This document shows positions 16,368-25,570 of a DNA stretch of 64,000 bases, piece after piece. The notes beneath the pieces were generated by a model. That model ran no database searches. It was not told the origin of the DNA and worked only from the letters and a program-made list of their open reading frames with translations. The position numbers were made by a program, and so were the translations under genes. The stretch's first letter is position 1, and each line of letters starts with the position of its first letter. Source of the DNA: Crocinitomicaceae bacterium (GTDB taxonomy: Bacteria > Bacteroidota > Bacteroidia > Flavobacteriales_D > Sanyastnellaceae); NCBI GenBank assembly GCA_002700285.1, contig PACT01000022.1:1-64000 (forward strand), given 5' to 3'.

Positions 16368-17335
16368 AATTCGAACCGCTGACCGAGCTTGGCCCCTCCT
16401 GTTTCGCGGTAGTCGTTCACAATCTCTGAAATAATCTCTGCTGCAGGGCGCACGGAGTGGAGCAGTGACGCAATTTGACCGATCTCAAGTTCTCCATTTT
16501 CAATGTCACCCTCAAACATGCCCTTCTTTGCTTTACCTCGACCCATGATCTCTTTGAGCCGCTCAGGAGTGGCACCGCTTTGTTGCGCTTGTACCACCGC
16601 TTTAAAAAGAGCGTTGTGAAGCATCCGTACAGGGGTAAGCTCCTTTAGGGTGAAGGTTGTCGACCCTTCTTTTGCCGCAAGAACCGCATCTTTAAATGCA
16701 CGGTGAGCCGAGGACTCCTCAGAAGCTACAAATCGAGACCCCAGTTGCGCACCTTCAGCGCCAAGTACCATTGCGGCTAGAATGGATTTGCCATCGTGTA
16801 AACCGCCAGCTGCGATGACGGGGATCTGACAGGCTTGAGATACCGCAGGAACCAGACACATTGTCGTCGTTTCTTCTCTGCCGTTGTGGCCTCCTGCCTC
16901 AAACCCTTCAGCAACTACCGCATCTACACCAGCCAACTCTGATTTAATCGCAAACGCTGAGCTACTTACCACATGAACGACTTTAATGCCGTGAGATTTT
17001 AAGTGTGAAGTCCACGTTTTAGGGCTCCCAGCGCTTGTGAAAACAATGGGAACCTTCAGCGTAACAATCGTCTCCATGTGCTCCTCCACAGCGGGATAGA
17101 GTAGCGGGACATTCACCGCGAAGGGATTGGATGTCGCTGCGTGGCATTTTTTTATTTGGTCTTTTAAAACATCGGGGTACATACTCCCCGCACCGATAAT
17201 CCCCAAACCTCCAGCATTACTCACTGCACTGGCCAATTCCCATCCAGCACACCACACCATACCGCCTTGAATGATGGGGTATTTTATTCCGAAAAGATTT
17301 GAAATACGATTTGAGGTGTTTTTGTGCGCAGCCAT
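16364..17335 (-). CDS. NAD(P)H-dependent flavin oxidoreductase / nitronate monooxygenase family
   Basis: 323 residues in the FMN-binding TIM-barrel family that includes nitronate monooxygenase and FabK. Visible motifs: IKYPIIQGGMVWCAGWELA, AGGLGIIGAGSM, EGFEAGGHNGRE with the catalytic-region His, PVIAAGGLHDGKS and GAEGAQLGSRF for FMN phosphate binding. Whether it detoxifies nitronates or acts as an enoyl-ACP reductase cannot be decided from sequence alone. It lies 21 nt downstream of the glycosyltransferase gene and may be the last gene of that operon. Confidence 0.88.
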   Translation of the reverse strand: MAAHKNTSNRISNLFGIKYPIIQGGMVWCAGWELASAVSNAGGLGIIGAGSMYPDVLKDQIKKCHAATSNPFAVNVPLLYPAVEEHMETIVTLKVPIVFTSAGSPKTWTSHLKSHGIKVVHVVSSSAFAIKSELAGVDAVVAEGFEAGGHNGREETTTMCLVPAVSQACQIPVIAAGGLHDGKSILAAMVLGAEGAQLGSRFVASEESSAHRAFKDAVLAAKEGSTTFTLKELTPVRMLHNALFKAVVQAQQSGATPERLKEIMGRGKAKKGMFEGDIENGELEIGQIASLLHSVRPAAEIISEIVNDYRETGGAKLGQRFEF

Positions 17336-17356
17336 GGTTGGAAGTTTAATTGCGAT

Positions 17357-18517
17357 CTAAGCAGATGTGAAAATAGCACTGTTTGCTTTTAGAGTTTCAG
17401 GGTCAAATACCAGTTCTTGATAACGTGCATTGCATTTCGAAGACATGTCTTTTAAATCAGGCTCTGAAACAAGAAGGATCTCCTTATAAACCGCTTCCCA
17501 AGGCGCATGCTCAAGGGGTGTACAATGGCCAAGACCCTTTTCTTGTAAATCTCTCCAGGGCGTATTGTCGCTAAGGAGTACAGGCCTTCCAAACCCCCAA
17601 GATTCGATGATTGCATGCCCGTAGTTTTCGTGCATCGTGGGCATTAAAAGGTAGTGTGTGTTCTTAAATACCTCGCGTAAGCCTTGGTGAGAAACGGCGC
17701 CTGAGTAAGTAACTTTCAAGCTGGCATTGGACAAATGAAGGATTGAATCGAGATACTTTTTATCCTCGGAAGGGCCGACGATATTGACACACACTTTTCG
17801 GCCATTCAAATTCATTTTTGACAAGATCTCAATGGCAAACAATAGATTTTTAATTGGGTGGACTCTTCCCAAACAAAGCAAGTTCAAGGAATCTGAAGGG
17901 GGTGTTGTGGGGAGGACTTTAAGGGTGGGGTCTGAGAAATTTCTCGCCACAAAAACTTTTTTTCCTGGCACATGCATCTTCACCTCTCGTGCTTCCTCTT
18001 CCGTGCTTGCGTGAAATTCTACGCCACGAAAGAAGTCTAAATTTCTTGCGAGGCTCAGGAAAACAAACTTCTTCAAAGGTTTGATTGCAAGCGCTCCGGC
18101 ACCCAACATACCTCGGGGGGCGAGCACTGTTTTCACGCCTTTCGCACGTGCTATTTTTAATGGCCTGAATGTAAATGCGCGGCTGAACAAGCTGTTTAAG
18201 TAGAGCACGTCGGGCTTGACTTCGTCAAACACATGCTTCCAGTTTGATTTCCTCCAGCATAAGCGGTTTTCATATCTGACTTGAACGCCTGTTATGCCTT
18301 CCAGTTGAGACCATACCCCTTCGTCCACGCCTTCCATTTTCTCTTCTTCCCCCAAGTCATATGCTCCAGCCAGGACAAAAAACTCCAGGTCAGGGTTTCT
18401 CCCATCCGACTTCATCGCGAGAATGAGGTTGTATACGCTTCTGATGGGTCCCCCAGCCTTAAATGCTGGGGGGAACCACTCCGTAGAAACGAGTATGTGG
18501 ATTTTATTTGAGACCAT
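17357..18517 (-). CDS. GT4-type glycosyltransferase
   Basis: 386 residues with a GT-B fold pattern: an N-terminal acceptor domain beginning LVSTEWFPPAFKAGGPIRSVY and a C-terminal nucleotide-sugar domain with LCLGRVHPIKNL, the E..YGHAIIE motif (MPTMHENYGHAIIESWGFG) and GRPVLLSDNTPW. It probably transfers a sugar in surface polysaccharide synthesis. Its start overlaps the end of asnB by 14 nt, implying translational coupling, so the AsnB-like protein may also serve glycan modification. Confidence 0.88.
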   Translation of the reverse strand: MVSNKIHILVSTEWFPPAFKAGGPIRSVYNLILAMKSDGRNPDLEFFVLAGAYDLGEEEKMEGVDEGVWSQLEGITGVQVRYENRLCWRKSNWKHVFDEVKPDVLYLNSLFSRAFTFRPLKIARAKGVKTVLAPRGMLGAGALAIKPLKKFVFLSLARNLDFFRGVEFHASTEEEAREVKMHVPGKKVFVARNFSDPTLKVLPTTPPSDSLNLLCLGRVHPIKNLLFAIEILSKMNLNGRKVCVNIVGPSEDKKYLDSILHLSNASLKVTYSGAVSHQGLREVFKNTHYLLMPTMHENYGHAIIESWGFGRPVLLSDNTPWRDLQEKGLGHCTPLEHAPWEAVYKEILLVSEPDLKDMSSKCNARYQELVFDPETLKANSAIFTSA

Positions 18518-20417
18518 GACGCTTGATATAGTATCCCAAAACAGATAAGCTCCATTTCCGACTCCATGTTGAAGAGGATAAAATCTTATTTAACCCTCGC
18601 TCATGGATTAATTCCGATGATGCGAGGGCATCGATTCCCTCCGAATATATTTGATCTAAAGGGCCCTTAAGCCATGTGTCCCAAGGAAGCACAAAACCTT
18701 GTTTCTCTCTCATAGAAATGTCCTCTGAAACAATGCCATCAAGCGCTTTAACGAGAAGGGATTTGAGGGGGTGAGATTCGGAGCGAGGGGGTTTGAGGCT
18801 GTCTGGCAAAGCGAGAACTTTCGTGACCAATTTATGGTCCAGAAATGGTGTTCGTACCTCTAAGGAGTTTGCCATACTGAACATGTCGGTGTCTCTCAAA
18901 AGTGTGTGGCCTAGATATGTGTGGAGTTCCGCAAGGGAAACCTTGCTTAAAAATGGAAGGGAGAATGCATCTGTTCCCGGCCTTAAAGCATTTGTGATCC
19001 ACTCGAAAACCGCATTATTCGCAAGGCTTTTAGAACCAAGAATTTGTTTTACATCTGCGTCCAGAAAAAGTTGACGAGACAGTGGGTATGTATGTTCGAG
19101 GGCAAAATAATTGCCTGCGAGAATTTCTGCGCGTTTTCTTGACCCCTCTCCTGGAAAAACGGCTTGGTATGACATCCCCACAAGACGTCGCAAGCCTCTC
19201 GGCCATGAAGCGATCCATTGATGTTTCATGAGTTGCACAGACCGATCGAAAACGGGATAGCCCGCAAATATTTCATCCGAACCCAGTCCACTTAATGCCA
19301 CCGTGATTCCGGCCTCGTGGGTCGCCCCACTTACGATGTAAGTGTTCAATCCATCAAAAGAAGGGTGGTCCATCGCCGCAAGGGCCGAAGGAACTTTTTC
19401 AAGTATATCATCCGTCGTCAAGTGGATTTCGTGATGTTGGGTCTTGAATTTTTCGGAAACTTTTCGTGCAATTTGACTTTCGTCTAAATAAGCATTATCA
19501 ATCGCTACGGTAAAAGTGTTGATGGGTTCCTCTGATATTTCAGACATAAGACCAACGATCGCTGTAGAATCAATTCCTCCAGAAAGAAATGCCCCGATGG
19601 GAACATCGGATTGCATTCTTGCTTCAACAGAAGAAGCAAGGGTTTCCCGGAGGTCTTTTACAATCGCATTCGAATCGTTTGTCTGGGAGTGGCGTCGTGC
19701 CTTTTGTGCTTCTGAGGCTGTATTCCACCAACGGAAAACTTCTGTGGTTTCATCCTGTATTTCTATGGCGCATCCCGCTTCCAATAACTTTATATCCTGT
19801 ACAATCGTGTCAGGCGCGTGTACAGTAGAGTATCTCAGATAGTCCGTGAATGCATCTTTATTCACACGACGCGCGATGTATCCAGAGGCAAGTAAGCTTC
19901 TTAATTCTGAGGCAAACAGGATGGCGCCTTTTTCGTTTTCTGAGGACCAATAAAGCGGCTTAATGCCAAATCTATCGCGCGCCATTGACAATTTCTCCTC
20001 GGCAGCGTTCCACCACGCAAAGGCAAACATACCGTCTAACTTATGGAGGGTTGTATCCAGACCCCAGGCACGAAGAGCAGCAAACAAAACCTCTGAATCT
20101 CCAGAAGATTTAAACGTGTGATCGCTGTCTTTTGAGGCTTGTAATTCAGCGCGTAATGAGCGGAAATTGTAGATCTCGCCATTGAAAACAAGCGCGTCTC
20201 CGGAAGGATTGTCAAGCAGAGGCTGATTCGCTTCTGAGGACTCCGTATCGAATATAGATAGACGCGCATGGCCAAATGATACGTTTTTGTTATCAGACCA
20301 AGCGTCCGTGTTATTTGGCCCACGGTGTGACATCGCACTCACCATTTTTAACGCTGCGGATTGTGCCTCCCCCTCTGGGAAGTTCTCTATTCCGAAAACG
20401 CCAGCTATTCCACACAT
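18504..20417 (-). CDS. asnB: Asparagine synthase (glutamine-hydrolysing), AsnB type
   Basis: 637 residues. Starts MCGIAGVFG with the catalytic Cys2 of the class II glutaminase domain, followed by SHRGPNN, HARLSIFD and VFNGEIYN. The synthetase domain has the PP-loop FLSGGIDSTAIVGLM, SGLGSDEIFAGY and VRTPFLDHKLV. It converts aspartate, glutamine and ATP to asparagine. Its coupling to a glycosyltransferase resembles polysaccharide-cluster AsnB paralogues that amidate sugar acids, so general asparagine supply is not certain. It is 12 nt downstream of thiL. Confidence 0.92.
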   Translation of the reverse strand: MCGIAGVFGIENFPEGEAQSAALKMVSAMSHRGPNNTDAWSDNKNVSFGHARLSIFDTESSEANQPLLDNPSGDALVFNGEIYNFRSLRAELQASKDSDHTFKSSGDSEVLFAALRAWGLDTTLHKLDGMFAFAWWNAAEEKLSMARDRFGIKPLYWSSENEKGAILFASELRSLLASGYIARRVNKDAFTDYLRYSTVHAPDTIVQDIKLLEAGCAIEIQDETTEVFRWWNTASEAQKARRHSQTNDSNAIVKDLRETLASSVEARMQSDVPIGAFLSGGIDSTAIVGLMSEISEEPINTFTVAIDNAYLDESQIARKVSEKFKTQHHEIHLTTDDILEKVPSALAAMDHPSFDGLNTYIVSGATHEAGITVALSGLGSDEIFAGYPVFDRSVQLMKHQWIASWPRGLRRLVGMSYQAVFPGEGSRKRAEILAGNYFALEHTYPLSRQLFLDADVKQILGSKSLANNAVFEWITNALRPGTDAFSLPFLSKVSLAELHTYLGHTLLRDTDMFSMANSLEVRTPFLDHKLVTKVLALPDSLKPPRSESHPLKSLLVKALDGIVSEDISMREKQGFVLPWDTWLKGPLDQIYSEGIDALASSELIHERGLNKILSSSTWSRKWSLSVLGYYIKRHGLK

Positions 20418-20429
20418 GTATCTTCTTTT

Positions 20430-21458
20430 TTACGCTTTTATACTGTCCCAACCCTGCGCTTTGAGCGTGATGTCTTGGCCACTATTGGTCACCATTACTT
20501 GCTCATTGACATCCTCAGTCATGTGACCTATAATTGAGAGTTTGGGGTGGTTGCGTATTTTTTCGAAATCATCTTGGTGCACTGTAAATAAAAGCTCATA
20601 ATCCTCGCCACCGCTCAGCATGCACACTGTAGGGTCCAGATTAAATTCACGTGCAGTGGCATGTGTTTTGGAATCCATGGGAAGCTTATCCTCATATACA
20701 CGAACCCCTACCCCACTCGCAGCGACAATATGAAGGCATTCTGAGGCCAATCCGTCGGAGATATCAATCATGCTTGTGGGTTTGACCTCAAGGTCTGCAA
20801 GCTCTCTTATGATGTCTGTCCTCGCCTCTGGCTTGAGTTGACGTTCAATGATGTAGCTGTGATCTTTGAGTTCTGGCTGTGTCGTTGGCGCCTCCTTAAA
20901 GACTTCTTTTTCACGCTCTAGAACTTGTAGCCCCATATACGCAGACCCAAGCTCTCCCGAAACCACAAGCAGATCTCCCGCACTGGCTCCTGAGCGTGTG
21001 ACGATTTTCTCTGAATCGACAAGACCCAGGGCTGTGATGGACAAGGTAAGTCCGGAGGTAATCGAGGTTGTGTCTCCACCGACAAGATCTACTTCGTAAA
21101 GCTGACACGCAGTCTTGATCCCATTGTACAGCTCCTCGAGGGCCTCTACAGAAAACCTATTTGAGACGCCCAATCCTATGACTATTTGAGTGGGTTTGGC
21201 GTTCATTGCACAAACATCACTGATGTTTGATATCACCGCTTTATATCCCAAATGTTTTAACGGGACATAGCTCAAATCGAAATGCACGCCTTCGACAAGC
21301 ATGTCTGTTGTAACAACCACGCGTTTTCCTAAGGGGTCGATTACCGCTGCATCATCCCCCACACCTAACAAAGTAGATGGGGCGTTATTCTTTAATTCTT
21401 TCGTGAGTCGATTTATTAAAGCGAACTCTCCCAATTCTTGTATCTCCGTACGTTCCAT
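20430..21458 (-). CDS. thiL: Thiamine-monophosphate kinase
   Basis: 342 residues. AIR synthase-fold kinase with GVGDDAAVIDP, VVTTDMLVEGVHFD, the LGYKAVISNISDVCAMNA helix, DLVGGDTTS and SMIDISDGLASECLHI, all standard ThiL motifs. It phosphorylates thiamine phosphate to thiamine pyrophosphate. A TAACTTCG sequence about 8-15 nt upstream of the ATG resembles the -7 element with one mismatch. It lies 28 nt downstream of the slyD-like gene. Confidence 0.93.
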   Translation of the reverse strand: MERTEIQELGEFALINRLTKELKNNAPSTLLGVGDDAAVIDPLGKRVVVTTDMLVEGVHFDLSYVPLKHLGYKAVISNISDVCAMNAKPTQIVIGLGVSNRFSVEALEELYNGIKTACQLYEVDLVGGDTTSITSGLTLSITALGLVDSEKIVTRSGASAGDLLVVSGELGSAYMGLQVLEREKEVFKEAPTTQPELKDHSYIIERQLKPEARTDIIRELADLEVKPTSMIDISDGLASECLHIVAASGVGVRVYEDKLPMDSKTHATAREFNLDPTVCMLSGGEDYELLFTVHQDDFEKIRNHPKLSIIGHMTEDVNEQVMVTNSGQDITLKAQGWDSIKA

Positions 21459-21486
21459 GGTGCGAAGTTACACCTAAGAGAATGGT

Positions 21487-21960
21487 TTAGGCTTCTTCTC
21501 TAATATCACAGATTCGACCAGAAAAATGAAGGTCCAAGTCTGCAAAAGGGTGGTTGAAATCCATCTGCACTTCGTCGTCTAAAACATCGACTACAACACC
21601 AAAAATTTCATTTCCTTCTGCATCATTCATTGGAATTGCCTCTCCGACTTTTATATTTTCTTTGTCGAATACACCGTCAATCTCAAAAACAGTTTTAGGG
21701 ATCATCACAATGGCGTCATCTGTCGTAGGTCCATATGCATCTATGCAAGAAATAGCGATTTCAAAAGGTTCGCCAGCTTGCAGCCCTTCAAGCGCTTTTT
21801 CGAATGACTCCAGGACTTCTCCTGCGCCAACTTTAAATCCAAAGGCTTGTTCCGCAGGGCACTCTTCCAACAGTTCTCCCAATTGACCATCTTCCGTTGA
21901 TTCACTTAAGATATATTCAATCTCAATAAACTTCCCGGGGGCTACAATTATTTTTTCCAT
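21487..21960 (-). CDS. FKBP-type peptidyl-prolyl isomerase, SlyD-like
   Basis: 157 residues. The SlyD arrangement is clear: an N-terminal FKBP half (EYILSESTEDGQLGELLEE), the fold (GEVLESFEKALEGLQAGE), an inserted chaperone flap, and the closing MDFNHPFADLDLHFSG. Unlike E. coli SlyD there is no His/Cys-rich metal-binding tail. It isomerises prolyl bonds and acts as a chaperone. It diverges from the M1 peptidase gene with fewer than 30 nt between the ATGs, so the two promoters must overlap. Confidence 0.9.
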   Translation of the reverse strand: MEKIIVAPGKFIEIEYILSESTEDGQLGELLEECPAEQAFGFKVGAGEVLESFEKALEGLQAGEPFEIAISCIDAYGPTTDDAIVMIPKTVFEIDGVFDKENIKVGEAIPMNDAEGNEIFGVVVDVLDDEVQMDFNHPFADLDLHFSGRICDIREEA

Positions 21961-21989
21961 ACGCCAAAGGTCCGTCGTACTTTGTGGCT

Positions 21990-24530
21990 ATGCAACGACT
22001 TACACACTCTTTTGCGGTATTCGTGATTTTATTCAGCGTTTTCGCGAATTCTACGCCTTCTTTTGCCCAAACTAAAATTAAAAATTTATCTGAATACACA
22101 ACCAATCAAAGGGTTTTCTCTCCCATCGGTTGTCGGGGCTTGGGTTTAAATGGCCATGTGCACTCTGAGGAGGGCGACGGCATGAACACGATCGGAAATA
22201 GGTCTTTCGTAGAAAATTACGACATGTCGGAATCGATTTCAAGAAGCGACACATTTGATATTGTCCATTACGCTTTGGATCTTGACCTTACAAACTACGG
22301 TCTACAACAGATGCAGGCCAAAGCCTTGATTACGATGTCTGTGATTGAAAGTGGTGCGGAAGAGGTTTGGTTTGACCTTGTTTCATTGACTGTTGACTCT
22401 GTAAATATCGATGGGGCGAATTCTGGTTTCGTTCACGAAAACGGACGGCTCATTGTTCCTTCTCCGAACGGCATTTTTCAATCTGGGGACGCCCACGAAA
22501 TAGAAGTCTTCTATGGCGGGCATCCTGAACAGGACCCTTCGTGGGGAGGCGTATACTTTACTGCTGGATACATCTATCACATGGGGATTGGGCTTACAAG
22601 CATCCCCCCGAATTACGGCAAGGTTTGGCATCCATGCTTCGACAACTTTGTGGAAAGAGCGACATACGCTTGGAATGTCCGAAGCGCAAACGGAATGGAA
22701 GCTCACCTTCAAGGAACCTTTCTGGGAGAGACTGTTGAAGAAGGAGACACATTAACCCGAAGCTTCATACTCGAACACCCCATCACGACTCACCAGGCTG
22801 CGTTTGCTGTGTCTAACTATGTCGACAGCAACTTCGTCCATACAGGAGAATATGGAGACGTTCCTGTTCGGCTTACTGCCAAACCGGAAGACATCAACCT
22901 CATGTCAAATAAATTCATTGACATCGGATACGCCATCGATGCGCTCGAATACTGGTGGGGGCCCTATGCATGGGAAAGAGTGGGGTATGTTCTCACCACA
23001 GATGGGGCGCTGGAAGTTCCGACAAATATCTCTTATCCACGCTTTATGATTGAGCAAAGCGTGACTGCAAATGGTGATCTCTTTTCTCACGAACTCGGTC
23101 ACCATTGGTGGGGAGACCTCGTCGCTCCCACGATTCATAACCACATGTGGATTAAAGAAGGCCCGGCTGAGTACTCCAGTCATCTTTTTGTTGAGTATAA
23201 AGATGGACACGAGGCATTTGTTGATTTTGTAAAAGACAACCAGCAGTTTGTGCTGGAAGAGTGTCACATACAAGACGAGGGATTTCATCCCCTTTCTCCG
23301 ATGCCGGACGCTCAAATTTACGGTCGCACCACTTATTACAAGGGCGCCTCAATACATCACAACCTCAGAGCATATCTTGGGGACGAACTGTACAGAAGCG
23401 CATCCCAATCCGTGATTTCAACCCACTTTGACAGCCACATGGATGCAGATGTATTTCGTTTAACGCTTGAGGATGTCACCGGGTTAGACCTTGATCCTTT
23501 TTTCGACGCACAAGTCTACCAGCCTGGCTTTTCTACATGGCTTATTGACTCCACCGCTACTGAAACAGATGATGGGGGTGATGGATTTGAGACCACGCTG
23601 TATTTAAACCAAAAGTTACGTGCCTGTAATCATTTCCATGAGAATGAACCACTCGATGTGACGCTTTGGAATGCCGAATGGGACACAACGCTTGTTGAGG
23701 TGCGTGTAGGGGGAGCTTATGATGAGGTGACGATTTCACATCCCGAACCTTACATTCTTATCGCGCTTAATGCCGACGGAAAGCTCAACCAAGGAAGGTT
23801 AGATCACACCGTAGCAATTACCGAAACCACCGGATTATCAACGATGCCTTGGGTTGAAATGAGGATGGGATGCGACAACATTACTGACAGCGTGATCACT
23901 CGGATTGAACATCATTGGGCTGCGCCCGACAGTGAGCCCACTGCTTTTTATTTCGACGAAATAAGTTCGACACATTTTTGGACTGTGGACGGAACCTGGG
24001 AAGATGGAATCGAAGGATCTGAAGCCCTTACAATAGATGCTCGGTTTTCCTATGTCGGTAACAACAACGAGGGGTTGGATTACGATCTTTTCTATGGGGA
24101 TGAGGAAGATGCTTTCCTCGCGTGGCGCCCTCATTCTGCTGCCACATGGGTGCAATATCCGGACTATACATGGCAGGCAGGGTCGTTGACAAACGGCAAC
24201 GGTGTTTTCAGAGTTTCATCACTAAGAAAAGGGCAATACGCCTTTGCAAATGGAGACATCTCTCTTTCCATCGATTCGGACGATTTAGCGAACGCAACAG
24301 CCACCGCATTTCCTTCTCCAGCATCATCATCAATCACATTAAAAAGTCATCTCGAGGCTGATGTAATTAAAATCTGGGACATCAACGGAAGGGTTATTCT
24401 AAGCAAATCTCTTCTCGAGAATACCGACATTTCTCTCGATATAGCGGGTTGGTCCGAGGGGGCGTATGTGGCAGTTTGGTATCAAAAACAACGGGCAACA
24501 AACAGTGCCAAGTTTATTATCTCTCACTGA
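21990..24530 (+). CDS. Secreted M1 family metallopeptidase with T9SS C-terminal sorting domain
   Basis: 846 residues from the ATG at 21990; an in-frame GTG at 21984 lies inside a promoter-like GTACTTTGTGGC and is unlikely. A signal peptide ends near SFAQ. The M1 zinc site is intact: HELGHHWWGD near residue 367 and the third ligand Glu in WIKEGPAEYSS about 20 residues on. The aminopeptidase GxMEN motif reads GALEV, so exopeptidase specificity may differ. The last about 80 residues (FPSPASSSITL, IKIWDINGRVI, GAYVAVW, AKFIIS) form a type A T9SS C-terminal domain, predicting export through T9SS. Its stop overlaps the convergent DUF4837 gene. Confidence 0.92.
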   Translation: MQRLTHSFAVFVILFSVFANSTPSFAQTKIKNLSEYTTNQRVFSPIGCRGLGLNGHVHSEEGDGMNTIGNRSFVENYDMSESISRSDTFDIVHYALDLDLTNYGLQQMQAKALITMSVIESGAEEVWFDLVSLTVDSVNIDGANSGFVHENGRLIVPSPNGIFQSGDAHEIEVFYGGHPEQDPSWGGVYFTAGYIYHMGIGLTSIPPNYGKVWHPCFDNFVERATYAWNVRSANGMEAHLQGTFLGETVEEGDTLTRSFILEHPITTHQAAFAVSNYVDSNFVHTGEYGDVPVRLTAKPEDINLMSNKFIDIGYAIDALEYWWGPYAWERVGYVLTTDGALEVPTNISYPRFMIEQSVTANGDLFSHELGHHWWGDLVAPTIHNHMWIKEGPAEYSSHLFVEYKDGHEAFVDFVKDNQQFVLEECHIQDEGFHPLSPMPDAQIYGRTTYYKGASIHHNLRAYLGDELYRSASQSVISTHFDSHMDADVFRLTLEDVTGLDLDPFFDAQVYQPGFSTWLIDSTATETDDGGDGFETTLYLNQKLRACNHFHENEPLDVTLWNAEWDTTLVEVRVGGAYDEVTISHPEPYILIALNADGKLNQGRLDHTVAITETTGLSTMPWVEMRMGCDNITDSVITRIEHHWAAPDSEPTAFYFDEISSTHFWTVDGTWEDGIEGSEALTIDARFSYVGNNNEGLDYDLFYGDEEDAFLAWRPHSAATWVQYPDYTWQAGSLTNGNGVFRVSSLRKGQYAFANGDISLSIDSDDLANATATAFPSPASSSITLKSHLEADVIKIWDINGRVILSKSLLENTDISLDIAGWSEGAYVAVWYQKQRATNSAKFIISH

Positions 24531-25570
24531 TTTTCGGCGTCTTCATCTGTAAATTTCTTGACAGACTTGACAATCCCTTCTATTTCTCTCATGTAGGGAC
24601 GTTTGTCAAAATATGGTGCGTATGCGTACCCTTCGACTGTAATGAGGCGCGCGTCCGGTTCGTCATAAAAGGTCAGGCTGTAGTAGGGTCCGCCCATGAA
24701 ATCATTCTCCATTCTCCAAAGACCTCTTACCTCAGCCGCAAAGCCGCCATTAAATGAAAAAGCGTCATAGGTGGGGGCCATGCGCCGCTCAATCTGCATG
24801 TAGCTCCCTTCTGTGGGACCAGAAACATATCGCTCAGTGAGCTCATCGCGCCTATTGAGAATGTATTCAAGGGTAAATTGATTTGAACCGACATAGGGTT
24901 CGCTGTGTATAAAAAAACCTTCTTGGACATCGTGATTGTTGCTCCCACGAAACCTCGTAAGTTGCCTATCTATCCAGGTAAAGGCTGTGTCCGCTCTTAC
25001 AGCATATGTGCCTTTAGGAATTAACAAGTCCAAACCCCATGTGGTGTTTATTTTTGACTGCATTGCAGCGTCTGTCGAAAGCTTCGTGACATAAGTCGTT
25101 CTCTTTACCTCTACATCATGTAAAAGGCTGACCATTTCATTTGCCCGCTCCCCAATCTTCGCCGCAAGCGCAGTTTGGGTGCGGGCTTTTGCCAAAATAT
25201 AAATCTGTCCCTGTGAATACTTCTCTTTATAAAAAACCACTGAAGGGTCCTGAGTATCAACCCTATCGGCAATTTCGACATCAATAATGTTGCGGTGGGG
25301 TTTCCAAAACTTGCTGAAATCAACCCTATTCTTGTGCACCACATCGAACATGGGTTCGTACGTCTCAGTATGCATCTGGGGAAGCACGGCATATGGTTTC
25401 ATAAGGATGTCTCTAATGCTGTCACCTATCACACCTTCCCAAACCGCATCTGTACAGACCACAAGAACTTCGCCTTGCGCACCTACCCTACTTGGGAGTG
25501 GGGATCGTGCCCCATCTTGGCTTCCACAACCGAACAAAATCACACACAAAAAAAGAAGTGGCCATCTCAT
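24524..25570 (-). CDS. DUF4837 family lipoprotein
   Basis: 348 residues with lipobox LFGCGS at about residue 15. The body shows the DUF4837 features, including VGAQGEVLVVCTDAVWEG after the leader, MQSKINTTWGLDLLIPKG in the centre and the RGLWRMENDFMGGPYYS segment late in the protein. Function is unknown. Its ATG overlaps the stop of mltD (25567-25570), so it is translationally coupled to a wall-degrading enzyme, which hints at an envelope role. Confidence 0.88.
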   Translation of the reverse strand: MRWPLLFLCVILFGCGSQDGARSPLPSRVGAQGEVLVVCTDAVWEGVIGDSIRDILMKPYAVLPQMHTETYEPMFDVVHKNRVDFSKFWKPHRNIIDVEIADRVDTQDPSVVFYKEKYSQGQIYILAKARTQTALAAKIGERANEMVSLLHDVEVKRTTYVTKLSTDAAMQSKINTTWGLDLLIPKGTYAVRADTAFTWIDRQLTRFRGSNNHDVQEGFFIHSEPYVGSNQFTLEYILNRRDELTERYVSGPTEGSYMQIERRMAPTYDAFSFNGGFAAEVRGLWRMENDFMGGPYYSLTFYDEPDARLITVEGYAYAPYFDKRPYMREIEGIVKSVKKFTDEDAENQ

